DNA from: Adiantum capillus-veneris
Taxonomy: Eukaryota > Streptophyta > Polypodiopsida > Polypodiales > Pteridaceae
DNA length: 64,000 nucleotides
Assembly (NCBI GenBank): GCA_014529385.2
Contig: CM043951.1
Coordinates: 113,801,469 to 113,865,468 of the forward strand
Direction of reading: 5' to 3'
In this document: positions 34,238-45,840 of the stretch, in pieces
Layout of the letters: each line of letters opens with the position of its first letter
Position numbering within the stretch: position 1 is the stretch's first letter
Notes under the pieces: generated by a model
Database searches by the model: none
What the model saw: only the letters and a program-made list of their open reading frames with translations
What the model was told of the DNA's origin: nothing
Position numbers and translations under genes: made by a program

Positions 34238-34318
34238 GACGAGCACGGGAAGGAGCTCGTGACGAGAACCGGTATGGGAAGGAGCCCATGACGAGAACCG
34301 GTATGGGAAGGAGCCCAT
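34238..34318. repeat. 29-bp tandem repeat
   Basis: GACGAGAACCGGTATGGGAA plus GGAGCCCAT is present twice in perfect tandem (34261-34289, 34290-34318), preceded by a shorter variant (34238-34260). It sits 137-217 bases upstream of the ATG of the ORF1-like gene, within its likely 5' untranslated region. Confidence 0.9.
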
Positions 34319-34463
34319 GTCGAGAGGGACACGCCAGTGCTAGCTAATGCAATGCTTGTTGGCTGATGCAATAGCATTGGCGCTAGCTGGTGTAGGGCGG
34401 TGCTGGCTGGATCTGGACGAAGCAGAAGGTGAAGTGATTGTTGCTAGGGTTTCTTGGAGACCA

Positions 34464-34465
<2 letters not shown>

Positions 34466-34518
<53 letters not shown>
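34466..34518. repeat. (TA)n microsatellite
   Basis: About 26 uninterrupted TA units. Confidence 0.97.
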
Positions 34519-34520
<2 letters not shown>

Positions 34521-34639
34521 TAGAGAGAGAGAGAGAAGCAATATATAATTTTAACATGCCAAGAAACCATTCCATGAGACCTCAAACATTTATCTGTCAT
34601 TGGGATTTGAGCTCAAGACCTATGATTCAAGATGGTTTG

Positions 34640-34646
34640 TAACTGA

Positions 34647-34705
<59 letters not shown>

Positions 34706-34909
34706 TCCAAAGGAAAAGAAGAGAAAAGCCTTCTTCTCTTGACTTTCTTAGACTAAAATTTGGAAAAAAAATTGCTATAATTTGACCAAAAAAAGGGGAG
34801 GTTGGACCATACCACTAGCGCCAGTGGTATGGTCCAATCTCCGCTTTTTTTTTCAAATTTTAGCATAAGAAAGTGAAGAGAAGAAGGCTTTTCTCTTTTT
34901 CTCTTTTGG

Positions 34910-34961
<52 letters not shown>

Positions 34962-34970
34962 CCTCTACAC
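34640..34970. repeat. Hairpin (foldback) with microsatellite ends
   Basis: Centred at about 34818: GGACCATACCACTAGC pairs with GCCAGTGGTATGGTCC. The arms continue through GGAGGTTGG/CCAATCTCC, the AAATTTGG/CAAATTTTAG parts, the CCTTCTTCTCTT and AAGAGAAGAAGG parts, and out to (GT)n(GA)n on the left and (CT)n(CA)n on the right. Total span is about 330 bp. No coding capacity. Confidence 0.88.
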
Positions 34971-35005
34971 AGTGTAAAACAAAGTTATAATGAATTTTGA
35001 TATGT

Positions 35006-35076
<71 letters not shown>

Positions 35077-35122
35077 ACCCTCTACACAGTGTAAAACAAA
35101 GTTATAATGAATTTTGATATGT

Positions 35123-35192
<70 letters not shown>
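34913..35192. repeat. 117-bp tandem repeat of (CT)n(CA)n plus unique spacer
   Basis: The unit is (CT)n, (CA)n, then CCCTCTACACAGTGTAAAAC ... GATATGTTTAAA; it starts at 34913, 35009 and 35126 with variable microsatellite length, so a compound microsatellite and its flank expanded together. Confidence 0.9.
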
Positions 35193-36458
35193 TTCATAAT
35201 AACTAGTGTCTAAATTATTTTCTCATGTTAAACTGATAATTTAATATGGGGAAGTACCAGGGGAGAAAAAGCTAGAATATTGGTTAGGTTGGCAGACCGG
35301 TCACAGCAGGGATCCAAAGCAGGGAAAATAGGGATCCAAAGGGGGGGGGGCGTCTGCAAAAGAGCAATGTACATCAATGAGCTTCAAAGACCCTAAGGTT
35401 CATCCCATTAAGACTTCCAAAATGCTAAGATTTCAAAACTCAAAGCTAATGTTCAATGGTCAAACTCTAGGTAAATTTGGATGCTTATGGGAAGACTCAA
35501 AAGTCTCCCACATCCCTATCTAGGAGGGGGCGAGCCTTGTATGTAGGGGATGAGAGAGAAACACACGCACACTCTTGCAAGCTCCCTTTACACAAAAAGC
35601 ATAGTGGAAACATGTCAGTTCCCTAGCCCAGTTGCCCCCAAGGTGCATTCAAATCCTATTGGATGGCCATAGAGGTGGACCAATGAGAATTAGGCTAGAG
35701 TAAATTTAGTTTAATTCATTTAAAAGCACTTGATAAAAGAACTAATAGAAATTAAGCTCTCTGGAAGACTATTTCACATACTCCAAAGGGGTCCAATGAA
35801 CATTCAACAGTCTAATGGCTTGTCTGATACGTAAAGCTCTGACAAAAGGGGAAAGGGGGACACATGTCACAAGGCTAAGCTTTGCAGGGTCCAATAGGAT
35901 GCCATCATGAGTAAAAAGCAAGAGGGGTCGACCAAGAGAGAGGCGGGGCTAATTTTTGAAAGGCATTATCACTTACACACTCACACAAGCTCATGTGTGA
36001 AGAAAAGAAGACTCTCTCTCCTTCTCAAGATTTAATGGAAACCTCATCATCTACTCCAAGCTTGTGAGAAGGGAGGCCTACAACTACAACTCTTGGCTTT
36101 GTGATGCAAATCTAGCCAAGAGCCAAGCTCCAATGCATGCTCATCTCCTCTATCATGCTAATTACTAAGCTATCCTAAGCTATTATAAGAGATTATGTGA
36201 GGAGACATACTTATTTCTTGTAAGAATACTCCTTCTTCCTCTAGATCTACTCCCATACCCCACCATCTCTTACCATCTTCAAAGGTGTGTGAGGTCTTGG
36301 GTCTGAGACCGTGAGGGAATTGATGTTGTGTTTTACAAGTGTGAGCTTGGTGCTTGAAGCTTCCATCTTCATTGCACCAGCAAGTTATTGAAGGAACACA
36401 AAGTATTCTATTGTAAAATGTCTCCCATGATGGGGAGAGCCTATAATACAAAACCTTT
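35193..36458. other. Gap with no recognised gene
   Basis: No domain or structural feature was found apart from a G10 run near 35341. A 93-codon minus-strand frame at 36170-36451 has no recognisable content. Confidence 0.5.
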
Positions 36459-36481
36459 GGGGGGGGGGGGGGGGGGGGGGG
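36459..36481. repeat. G23 homopolymer
   Basis: An uninterrupted G run of about 23 bases on the plus strand; comparable runs are at 39246-39263 (G) and 55411-55441 (C). Confidence 0.93.
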
Positions 36482-36659
36482 ACCGGCTCCATGTAAATCC
36501 GTTCCTCAATTGTTGTCAATAGCTTAATTTCTCTCTCTTTTTGAAGTATTGTTAATGCCTATCTAACTAGGTGCTATGCTTTTGTTGCTCTCTCCATCCA
36601 AGCCCTCTCGCTATGCTCATTAGGAATCTATTCTAATGAAATGCTCACTAAGGGTCTAT

Positions 36660-37280
<621 letters not shown>

Positions 37281-37559
37281 TCCCTTGTGTCTTCCCCATG
37301 GTGAGGGCAGCCCTGTGGGGGGGTGTTAACCCTAAGCCTCGCCATGTGACATAGAAAATAGTCCCGGCTCCTGCTGCATCCTTCTCGCTCGTGTTGCAGA
37401 GTCTCAGCCCGTTGATCCATCTCTTGCTACAAGAAATCCTACCATTCCCTTGCTCCTGTTATAGACATGACCTCCTTCTTCATGGCATACTCCTCCCCTC
37501 GCTCCTAATGCACAAACACAATCCTCCCATTCTCCTCCTGTTTTCTTGCTCTCCCTGTC

Positions 37560-38400
37560 AACACTCTCTTGCTCTTGCTGCACACTCACCAAAACAACAT
37601 TGTCGAGCGTTTTCAACTTTGAATTATTCTAGCTTGCAAAGACCCAAGTCCCATGCTTTGAACCTTGAAGGCCAGCTATCCATACTCTACCTAGGAAAGA
37701 GGAAGCCCCATGTCTTCTTGGTGGTGGCAGTCACACCAAGGAAAGATCCAGCCAGACACCAAGAAGCAAGGATTTTAGTGCTCAAGGCACAAATCCAAGA
37801 ACTCATCGGAAAGAATGAGAAACTCAAGCTTTGCCTGCTTAAGATAGAGGAGACAAAGGAAGCAGATATCCAAGCTTTCCTCTCAAAATCCCAAGGTGTT
37901 GAAGTGTCCCTTACCAAAACCGTCAAGGCAGTGAAGGAAGTTCATGAAGCAAATCACAGGAATCTCGACACACAGATACAAGCAGCTCTACAAGAATGCC
38001 GACTTCAAGAATCCCTTGGCCTTAAGGTTAGGACTGGAGGACTTCCCAGACCATGGTACACTAGCGAGGACACTCTGGAAAAATCAATTGTAAAGCTTAA
38101 TGAGATTCTTCAACTTGTCCCCATCAAGCCTGAGACCATTTCTTGGATCAATCACAAACCTAAACAAGTGTCACATGAGCATTGCATTCACACTTTTCAA
38201 AGATAAAGAAGAATGGCTGCAGTTACTACATCAATCTCGCCTCCTCAAGGGAAAATCATTTTGGATCATTGAAGAACTGATGACAAATCAACTCAAAGCT
38301 AAGGCAAGCGAGCTCAAGAAGGTACACAAAGCTCACAAACAAGGTAAATGGGCAGTCTATTGAGGAGGAAAAGCCATCATCCAAGAGATCCAAAAACCCA
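37560..38400 (+). pseudogene. ORF1-like coiled-coil protein, copy 2
   Basis: The plus strand reads VAVTPRKDPA, heptads (LKAQIQELIGKNEKLKLCLLKIEE), a middle part (VRTGGLPRPWY, LNEILQLVPIKPETI) to about 38150, then in another frame AFTLFKDKEEWLQLLHQSRL, KGKSFWIIEEL, QLKAKASELKKV, GKWAVY, a stop, GGKAIIQEIQKPK. The last part lines up with copy 1 at 33.4-33.6 kb motif for motif (SRL-K, QL, GKWA-Y, GK-IIQE). One frameshift and one nonsense codon are visible. The pattern fits a LINE ORF1-type RNA-binding chaperone, but family assignment is tentative. Confidence 0.5.
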
Positions 38401-38568
38401 AATCATCCCTTCCTTAGGTTTTGTTTTCCCCTTTTCCTTTTTACCCTCTTGATGGACCCTCAGTCCTCAATTGATATGTTTCGCCATCTTCTTCTTAGAC
38501 AAAACCGTTGTAGTGTTTGGTCTTGGTCCCATGGGACATATCTGACCTCCGTGTGGACGATAATGAAA

Positions 38569-38635
<67 letters not shown>

Positions 38636-38710
38636 CACACACTCCCACATAATATTACACCATCCCTTGCCCAGTATCCTCTTTGTCTTTGGTCCCATGC
38701 CACCCATATT

Positions 38711-38761
<51 letters not shown>

Positions 38762-38780
38762 CACACACACACACACACAT
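38569..38780. repeat. (CT)n(GT)n and (CT)n(CA)n microsatellites
   Basis: CT 38569-38592 passes into GT to 38634; CT 38712-38758 passes into CA to 38780. Confidence 0.95.
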
Positions 38781-38869
38781 AAAAAGAGACACATACACAC
38801 ACCAATGTATTTTGTCATTTGACAAAATCCAACATGCTATGCTACAAACAATACATCACCCATATTTCC

Positions 38870-39095
38870 CCCAACTACATAACCATGTTCTTTGTTAAAA
38901 GAAGAAATTTTACTCCTCCTAATATGCTTGTGACTTTCCCCTTGTGAATAATACAAATTAGCTCAATCATTTGTCTTGGCTCCCAGTCCCTTCGATATGA
39001 GACAGAGCAATGGGGAAATGGAAAAGAGTCACATTGACTATGTACGTTATGCTCACTGCAAGTTTGAGAGTGTAAGTGCCACACATTGCTAGCGT
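38870..39095 (+). repeat. Dispersed non-coding repeat, copy 2
   Basis: Matches copy 1 (32.34 kb) in order: CCCAACTACATAACCATGTT, ATGCTTGTGACTTTCCCCTTGT, ATGAGACA, GGAAAAGAGTCA, TTATGCTCACTGCAAGTTTGAGAGT. The third copy is at 58.85 kb. Confidence 0.6.
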
Positions 39096-39224
39096 CATAA
39101 GCTTTTGCATTATGTGATAGAATATGATAGTCTATGAAAAGGAATGCAATATGTCAAATGCACATTCTCGTTCCATATCTACCCTCTTCAATGTGCATAA
39201 TGAGAGAGATAGGGTACACTAGAA

Positions 39225-39256
<32 letters not shown>

Positions 39257-39450
39257 GGGGGGGAGGAAGGTCACATAAGAAAGTATGGAGAGACATGGCC
39301 AGGGATAAATGGACACGATTTTGAATACTTCCACACACATACACACATTTTCAGAGGATGGATAGAGAGAGTGTGTGTGTTTTTTGTTTCTGTTTTCTTT
39401 TCTTTTTTTTCGGGGGGGGGGGGCTCATATCACTATATCACACGGGCATG

Positions 39451-39825
39451 CTCAAATGGGATCAATGGTGGAGGAGGAAAATGTGGGACGTGCCAATCGT
39501 CGACCGTCAGATTCGACCATTGCTCCAAATTTACTAGTCTGTCCGAATTTACAAATTTGCCCCGAATTTACTAATCAGCCCACATTTACAATATGACATA
39601 CTCGAATCCCTTATATTTCAACGACGCATGCGAGCGTAGTGGTTAATGCAGATGGCTCGTAGTGGGGAGGTCACGGGTTCAAGACATGGGATGCGGACTG
39701 CCCCGAATTTACAAGCCTACTCAAATTTATTTTTCTCCCCGGGTTTACCAAATGTCCCGAATTTACAAGTGTGCATCTAACGGTCCGAATCACCTCAACC
39801 ATAGATCCCATTTGAAGTCGACCAT
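39451..39825. repeat. Inverted-repeat element with internal 18-bp tandem repeats
   Basis: TCAAATGGGATCAATGGTGGAGG on the left (about 39453) pairs with its near-complement at about 39796-39818, and GACCGTCAGAT (left) pairs with ATCTAACGGTC (right). Inside, an 18-19 bp unit CCCGAATTTACAAnnnnnn recurs about eight times, four each side of a SINE-like insertion. It resembles a non-autonomous TIR element (MITE). Confidence 0.7.
39625..39700 (+). mobile_element. tRNA-like SINE head (Pol III promoter boxes)
   Basis: GAGCGTAGTGG (39632-39642) matches the tRNA A box and GGGTTCAAGAC (39675-39685) the B box, with 32 bases between them, close to tRNA spacing. The unit interrupts the 18-bp tandem repeats. 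A full cloverleaf is not obvious, so this is a tRNA-derived SINE remnant and not a tRNA gene. Its body and tail cannot be delimited. Confidence 0.55.
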
Positions 39826-39899
39826 GCAAGATAGTGTGGAAAGAGAGGAGGGGGGGCGGGGGGGTGGACACAGAGAGAAATAGGAGGTTGAGAGAGGGG

Positions 39900-41660
39900 G
39901 GGAGTTTGAAGCTGGTCTTGCAATGTGGAGGAGCAAGAGGGGTTGTAGTGGCTCAAAGGTAGTGTCACTTACCGTCAGTAGTAGAGGCGGCAATGGGCAG
40001 CATCTAGTAATGGTCAAAAAATATAGTTAATTACTACTATCGATTTGCAGATCTTTAGACTTTTTGGTGACCAAAAATTCCCAACCTTACAATGATGATG
40101 CCATAAGTTGTTTTTTTTTGAATGAACACTCTAATCCAAAAACAAGTGAAAGTGAGGTTGACAAGAGATGCTAATGTAAGCACTGGCCCAAAAAGTAGCA
40201 ACAAATTCACTGCAAAATCCATCATCGTGTGAAGAACAACGACTTATGTACTTGAGAAACTCTTCAGTATGTTACTAGCCCAAGAAATGAAGAATAATTG
40301 CTCTATAAATCTAAGATAGATTTTCCATCACAACTATAGTCACAGAAACACCAAAAGTAAAAAGTAAACATCTTGAAATTTTCAAGGTGTGATATTTATA
40401 GCAATAATTTTAATGGATCACATGTGTTCCAAAACACTAAACTTGCACATCCTCCAGCATGTGCTACATTAGTCTTTGATAAGCATAGAATATAATTATT
40501 AGACAACATGTCTTTCCTTTCATCCTCACTTTGTATACAATCATACCCATCATCTTCATGACTTTCTTGTGCGTGGATCAGCATCCCCTCTTTTCTTGAA
40601 TAGCAAACAAAACTTTTTCACTTTTCTCCCACCTAAATCACACAACCTGTAAGATGCATTCCCATGCACATGCTTAACAAGATAGACGCCAAACCATCTC
40701 TTTGAAAGCTTTTTTAATGAAGGGGAAGGATATTAAGTGAGCTTGGTGAAGCGAGCTTTTTTCCCTCCTCCACCCTTGCCTCTCACTACCAATCTTGACT
40801 ATATTTGTATTGATGCTAAATGTCTCCATGACTTGTTTGATGATGATCATGTAGATGGTGCCTCTTGCTACATTCATAATCGTTAGCATGCCCCATTTTT
40901 GAAGTAGTTCCTACTTGCTGCCTTTCAAAGAAAATGTGTCTATGGATTGATAAGAAATTGTTGTTAAGGAGTATCCTAATTCTAAGCCCTATGTCATTTC
41001 TTCTATGATCTATTGTTTATCTTCCAAGAGTTCTTACATTGATTTGGAGGAGATAAAACCACGCTTTCCCATCTTTGGGTTTTGTAAAATCAATTGTGTT
41101 GAAAAGGAGAACTTGCAAGAGGAGCTTGGCGATGGAAACCAAGCATGCAAAGGAGAGCTTATGTGTGTAACGTTTAGGCGATAGATTTTTAATAGGAGGC
41201 TCTGTGTCAAAAGTTCTTTGGGTATAAGAGGTGAGGGAATGGTTTCAAGGTCACACACTTATCACATACTGATTCTAGTTCAAGCTATACATGTGCCACT
41301 CTTTGTGCACCTCAAGAAAACAATAGCTTTGTAAAGGTACTTCAAACCTCTTCTAAACGTCTATTGTCTAAGAGTGGACTTGTGCAATCCTCATATTATT
41401 TGTAATTGAATATTGTGGTTGACTTTGACCACCCTAGACCTCAGTAAGAATACATCTAGTGGAGGGTTTTAGAGTCACATGATTTGACAACCTCACATAC
41501 TAGCACTAGATTGCAGTTGACCCATCCTAGTACTAGAGGCTCTGTTGTAGTAGGGACCCCAAAAAACATCACGAGTCTGTAGACAAGTCCTTTAGTTTGT
41601 CTGTGCCATTGAAGAAAATGTAGTCCACCTCCTAAGGTCATAACCACGCTATCTGCAGAT
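39900..41660. other. Gap with no recognised gene
   Basis: Only short, unsupported frames. The phrase TGGTCAAAGTCAACC near 41416 and the sequence to 41650 may belong to the 3' end of the gypsy remnant at 42.4 kb, but this is not shown. Confidence 0.45.
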
Positions 41661-41670
41661 TGGGCATTTG

Positions 41671-42188
41671 AAAGAGGATGGGGTCTAGGAGGGACTTTGT
41701 ATTCTCCATGACACTATGGAGGTGATTAAGATTTTCCATGAGACTATGGAATTTTTATTTTCCATGAAAGTATGGAGGTGATTTAAATTTGGACAAATAG
41801 GTGCACACCATGTGTGCAAGAACGGTGGGTGTGTAAGAGAGGTGTAAGATTGGTCGATGGATCCACCCCCCCCCCCCCCCAAAAAAAAAAGGAGGTGCTA
41901 ATTTTAGAATTTTTGGTCTTCCGTAACTCCTACATAGTATCTCTGACTTAAGAGGATATTATAAATCTATGATCTACATCTTGGTTTCTTTCTAGAGATA
42001 TGCTACATGATATGGTTTCACCTAATAGATTTAAATTTTCATTTTAGAAGAAAAAAGCTGATTACAAATAAACTAGTCGGTTTGCCAATTCGTATTCTAA
42101 ATCATCCCTTTGGTTGCTTCCTTAGTACTAAAGGTTTGGCTCCCTAAAATCGCTAGATAAAGAGGACCTTCTAAAATCTATTCTCTTG
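41671..42188. mobile_element. TIR element A (MITE-like)
   Basis: The left end AAAGAGGATGGGGTCTAGGA and the right end (reverse complement AAGAGAATAGATTTTAGAAGG) are imperfect inverted repeats. The body shares ordered phrases with element B (45172-45840): ATGGAGGTGATT, CCATGTGTGCAAGAA, GTAAGAGAGGTGTA, CTTCCGTAACTCCTACATA, GATCTACA, AAATAAACTAGT. It contains a C13A10 run at 41868-41890. No transposase is encoded. Confidence 0.65.
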
Positions 42189-43807
42189 ATGATGGTTTCT
42201 TCGGGCGTAAATTTGATTCGTATAACAAATCTAGAACTCCTTTTTGTATTTTTCATAGTTTCAATTTACTATCATGTGAGTGTTTTCTTTGTTGCAATCC
42301 CACTTCCTGTTCCAGCATTGCTCACTATCAGGTTGTATCTAGCTTCAGTAACTCATCCAGTCTCTTTTTCAAAGTTGAGTTTTAATACATACCATGTTCT
42401 ATTGCTAACCTAAGACTGCAAACAACGAGTTTCATTGGTACGGCCTCTTTCATCCCAAACACCATTTTGAAGGGTGTCATTCCATTTTTTATCTAATATG
42501 ATTTTCTCTATCCCTAGAGTGATGTATGGAACTTCTTCTCCTAGTTGTGAGGTTCCTTCTGTGTAGGGTATTAGTCAAAATAGTCTTGATGGTCTTGTTT
42601 CTACTCTCAACCTGTCCATTGCATCTAGGATAGCAATGTGGGGACTTCTAATGCTTGATGGAAAATATTTCAATGAGAATGTGAATTGTTTCATTCATCT
42701 CTATTGGACATTGTATCGACATATGATATGCTCATACAAGAACTAGGAAGTGGACTTGGCTGTGTTGTTGGGAATCACCTTAGCCTCCATCTGCTGTCTA
42801 ACATAGTATGTAGCCATGATTATATACTTGTTCTTCCTAGATGTGACTTTCTTAAAAGTTCCCATGAAATCTAAACCCCATTTTAACGAATATTCCCAAG
42901 GGATGTAGAGATGTCATAACCGGCTCCATTGAATCTTCCCATTCTTTGGTAAATATTGCATAGTTTACAACCCAAAAAAAAAAGTTACATTTGATATCAT
43001 ACTTTGCCACAATAATCTTTCTTGAAATATATTCTTATAAGTGATATCATTAGAAAAATTTCCTCCAAAATTTCTAGTGTGTGCCTTAATGATTGCTTGC
43101 ATCCTTCCTTGCATAGGTAAATATCTTTTCAAGACTCCATCAAGGCATAATCTCTATAAGGATCCACCTTTTGATAATGTGAACCTTCTTACTAAATTGA
43201 TACCAACCTTTTGGTAATCCACCATATAATTGCAAAAACTCATACACATCCTGCCACTTTAAATTTGGTTCCTCGATCATCATGGTCTAAAATAATTTAG
43301 CATCTACTTGTTCATATCTCAAGGATATCAACGAAATACCTTCTATAATTTTGGATAAGAAATTTTCACTTGAGTGGGCCTTCCCATGATTATGGAAGAT
43401 CTTGGAATCAAATTCTAAAAGAAACATCATCCATTTGATTAACCTTATTTGAATGACAACTTTATTAATCACATAAAGTAAACCTTGACGATCAACATAG
43501 AAATGAAATAGCATCCCTAGAAAATAATGTTTGACATTTGTGGCACTAAATACTATATTTGATGCTTCTCTTTTTGTGGATGAACTCCTGTTTTGTGCCT
43601 TACTAAATCTACAATTAAGAAATTATACTCGATCATATTTTTTCTATTAGGCTGGGCCAAACATTAGAAGACTTTGAAGATCATTTAGAGGTCCATATCA
43701 AAGAGAGAGAAGAATAAGTGTCTCTAATCACTAAAAATGCTACATTATATAGAAAATTCAAGTAAAATTAAAATAAAATTATCTACTCATTCAATATAGA
43801 AATACTT

Positions 43808-44387
43808 TATAAAGGGGCACTCTACTCATGGTATGTACAGGGCTTTTGGCTCGCCTCTAAAGGGGCTTTCTCCTCATGGACCTCTACATGTCATGAGGAG
43901 AAATCCCCTTTAGAGCCTCTTTTTCTAGCCTTTTGGACCTCTTTAGGTCTCAATTGAGGCAAGTAGACATCCGTCTCTAAAGTTTTTGAGTGCTCCAAAT
44001 GCACTAGTGGTGTTAGAATTGTCAAATTTCAAATCTAAATGATGACTCTATGATTAAATAAACAAACTAATTGATGATGCACACTATTATCATGTGAGTG
44101 GTCTCTCTCATATGCAAAAGACACTTGCATTGAATGAAAAGGTGATCGTTCTTAGAATCCTGTAGCCAAAAGTCCTCTACATGCCATGAGGAGAAAGCCC
44201 CTTAAGAGGCGCTATTTTCTCCTTTTTTACCTCTTTGTGTTTTTGATTGAAATATTTTTAGGTCTTTTTTACCTCTCCAGGTGTCTAATTGGACCTCTAA
44301 AAGGGGGGTTTCTCCTCATGGTGCACATCACTTTTGGCCAAGGGCAAAAAACCCTCTCTATGTCATGAGGAGAGAGCCCTAGTAGAG
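43808..44387. repeat. Cluster of alternating 24-bp hairpin units
   Basis: CTCTAAAGGGGCTTTCTCCT plus CATG (43855-43878) and its complement (43892-43915, one mismatch in 24) form a hairpin with a 13-base loop. Further copies lie at 44185-44208 and 44364-44387 in the second orientation, and at 44295-44320 and (degenerate) 43808-43830 in the first. The second-orientation copies are each followed by related sequence (ACCTCTTTGGGTGTCTAATTG), so ~135-bp blocks (43916 and 44388) are diverged duplicates. Confidence 0.85.
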
Positions 44388-45171
44388 ATGTTTTTTTGGT
44401 CTTCTATTGACCTCTTTGGGTGTCTAATTGAGGTAAGTAGACCATCATTTCTTAAATTTTGGGCATTTTAGATGCATTTGTGGTGTTAGAATCATCAAAT
44501 TCCAGCTCCAAATGATAGTTCTACATTGGCATGATACTAACATCATTACTTATTTGAAATTTAAAAAGTACAAAATTGTTGATTCACTTTTTAGACCATC
44601 TAGTTGTCTTTTCATACGTATTCAAGAAACACAGAGACAGTTTTAATAGACATTTTTTAGAGAGAGAAATATAATTTCTTGCAAGGCCCTTTGAGTGATC
44701 TCTAAAATCTCCTAATGATAGATCCCATTGACATGCCAAAAGCATCTACGTGAGCATAAAAAATGACCTCCCAATTTGATTGGCGAAGGATCGGTTTCAT
44801 GTTAAGGGCTTTCTTTAGAGACTAGAAATTGGCTTTAAATTAGGGAGTCTAGATAAACTTTAACTTCTTTCTAGCTTTTTTCATATAATATAATAGCCTT
44901 TGTTGCAAACATATGAATAAACCTTTGATACAAATTAATGTACCTCGAAAAACCAAAACTCGCAGACATTTGTTGGTGCTTTGGCCTACTAAACACTTTG
45001 GATCTTCTCTTTGGCTATCTTAGTGCCATTTTTTGATGTGAAATGTCCTAGCAGTTGGCCCTTCCAAACCATGAAAAATTGTATAAAGGGATTTAGCTAT
45101 ATTCTCTTGTATTTTCATCTTTCAAATACCATCTCCATAAATAAGAGATGCATTTCTGTAGAATCCATATC

Positions 45172-45567
45172 ATTAGGAGAGGATAGGGTCTAGGAAGACC
45201 TCTTTATTTTCCATGATATTATGGAGGTGATTAACATTTTAAGGAGTAGATCCATGCCATGTGTGCAAGAATGTTAGATATGTAAGAGAGGTGTAGGAGT
45301 GGTCAATCTCCCCCCAAAAAAGGAGGCATATAATTTTATGATTGTATGTCTTCCATAACTCCTACATATAATTAGGAGAGGATAGGGTCTAGGAAGACCT
45401 CTTTATTTTCCATGATATTATGGAGGTGATTAACATTTTAAGGAGTAGATCCATGCCATGTGTGCAAGAATGTTAGATATGTAAGAGAGGTGTAGGAGTG
45501 GTCAATCTCCCCCCAAAAAAGGAGGCATATAATTTTATGATTGTATGTCTTCCATAACTCCTACATA
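45172..45567. repeat. Perfect 199-bp tandem duplication
   Basis: 45172-45370 and 45371-45567 appear identical base for base over about 197 positions. The unit begins exactly at the left inverted terminal repeat. Lack of any difference suggests a very recent event, or an assembly artefact. Confidence 0.93.
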
Positions 45568-45840
45568 CAATCTCAAATTTGGGAAAAGATTATAGATCTA
45601 CGATCTACACGTCGATTTCTTTTTATAGTTATGATAACGATATGGTTTTATCCACTAGATTTTATTTTTTTATTTTTTTTTGGGGGGTGGGGATTTGAAT
45701 TCAAATAAACTAGTGGTTTTGCTTGTTTAAATTCAAAAGTTGTCCTTTAATTGATTTCTTAATACTAAAAGTTTGACTTCTTTAAGATACCAAATAAAGA
45801 CGCCCTCCTAGAGCCTATTCTCTTCCTAATGCAAAAGATT
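45172..45840. mobile_element. TIR element B (MITE-like) inserted in gypsy RT
   Basis: The left end ATTAGGAGAGGATAGGGTCT and the right end (reverse complement ATTAGGAAGAGAATAGGCTC) are inverted repeats of about 33 bp at roughly 80 percent. It interrupts the RT frame just after the catalytic box. The body is homologous to element A. The first 199 bp are perfectly duplicated in tandem. Confidence 0.7.

Noticed and set aside
34590-34620. Degenerate B-box-like GATTTGAGCTCAAGACC
   Set aside because: Poor match, no A box; could be chance.
36170-36451. Minus-strand 93-codon frame
   Set aside because: No domain, no homologous copy in the window and no splice or promoter context; not reported as a gene.
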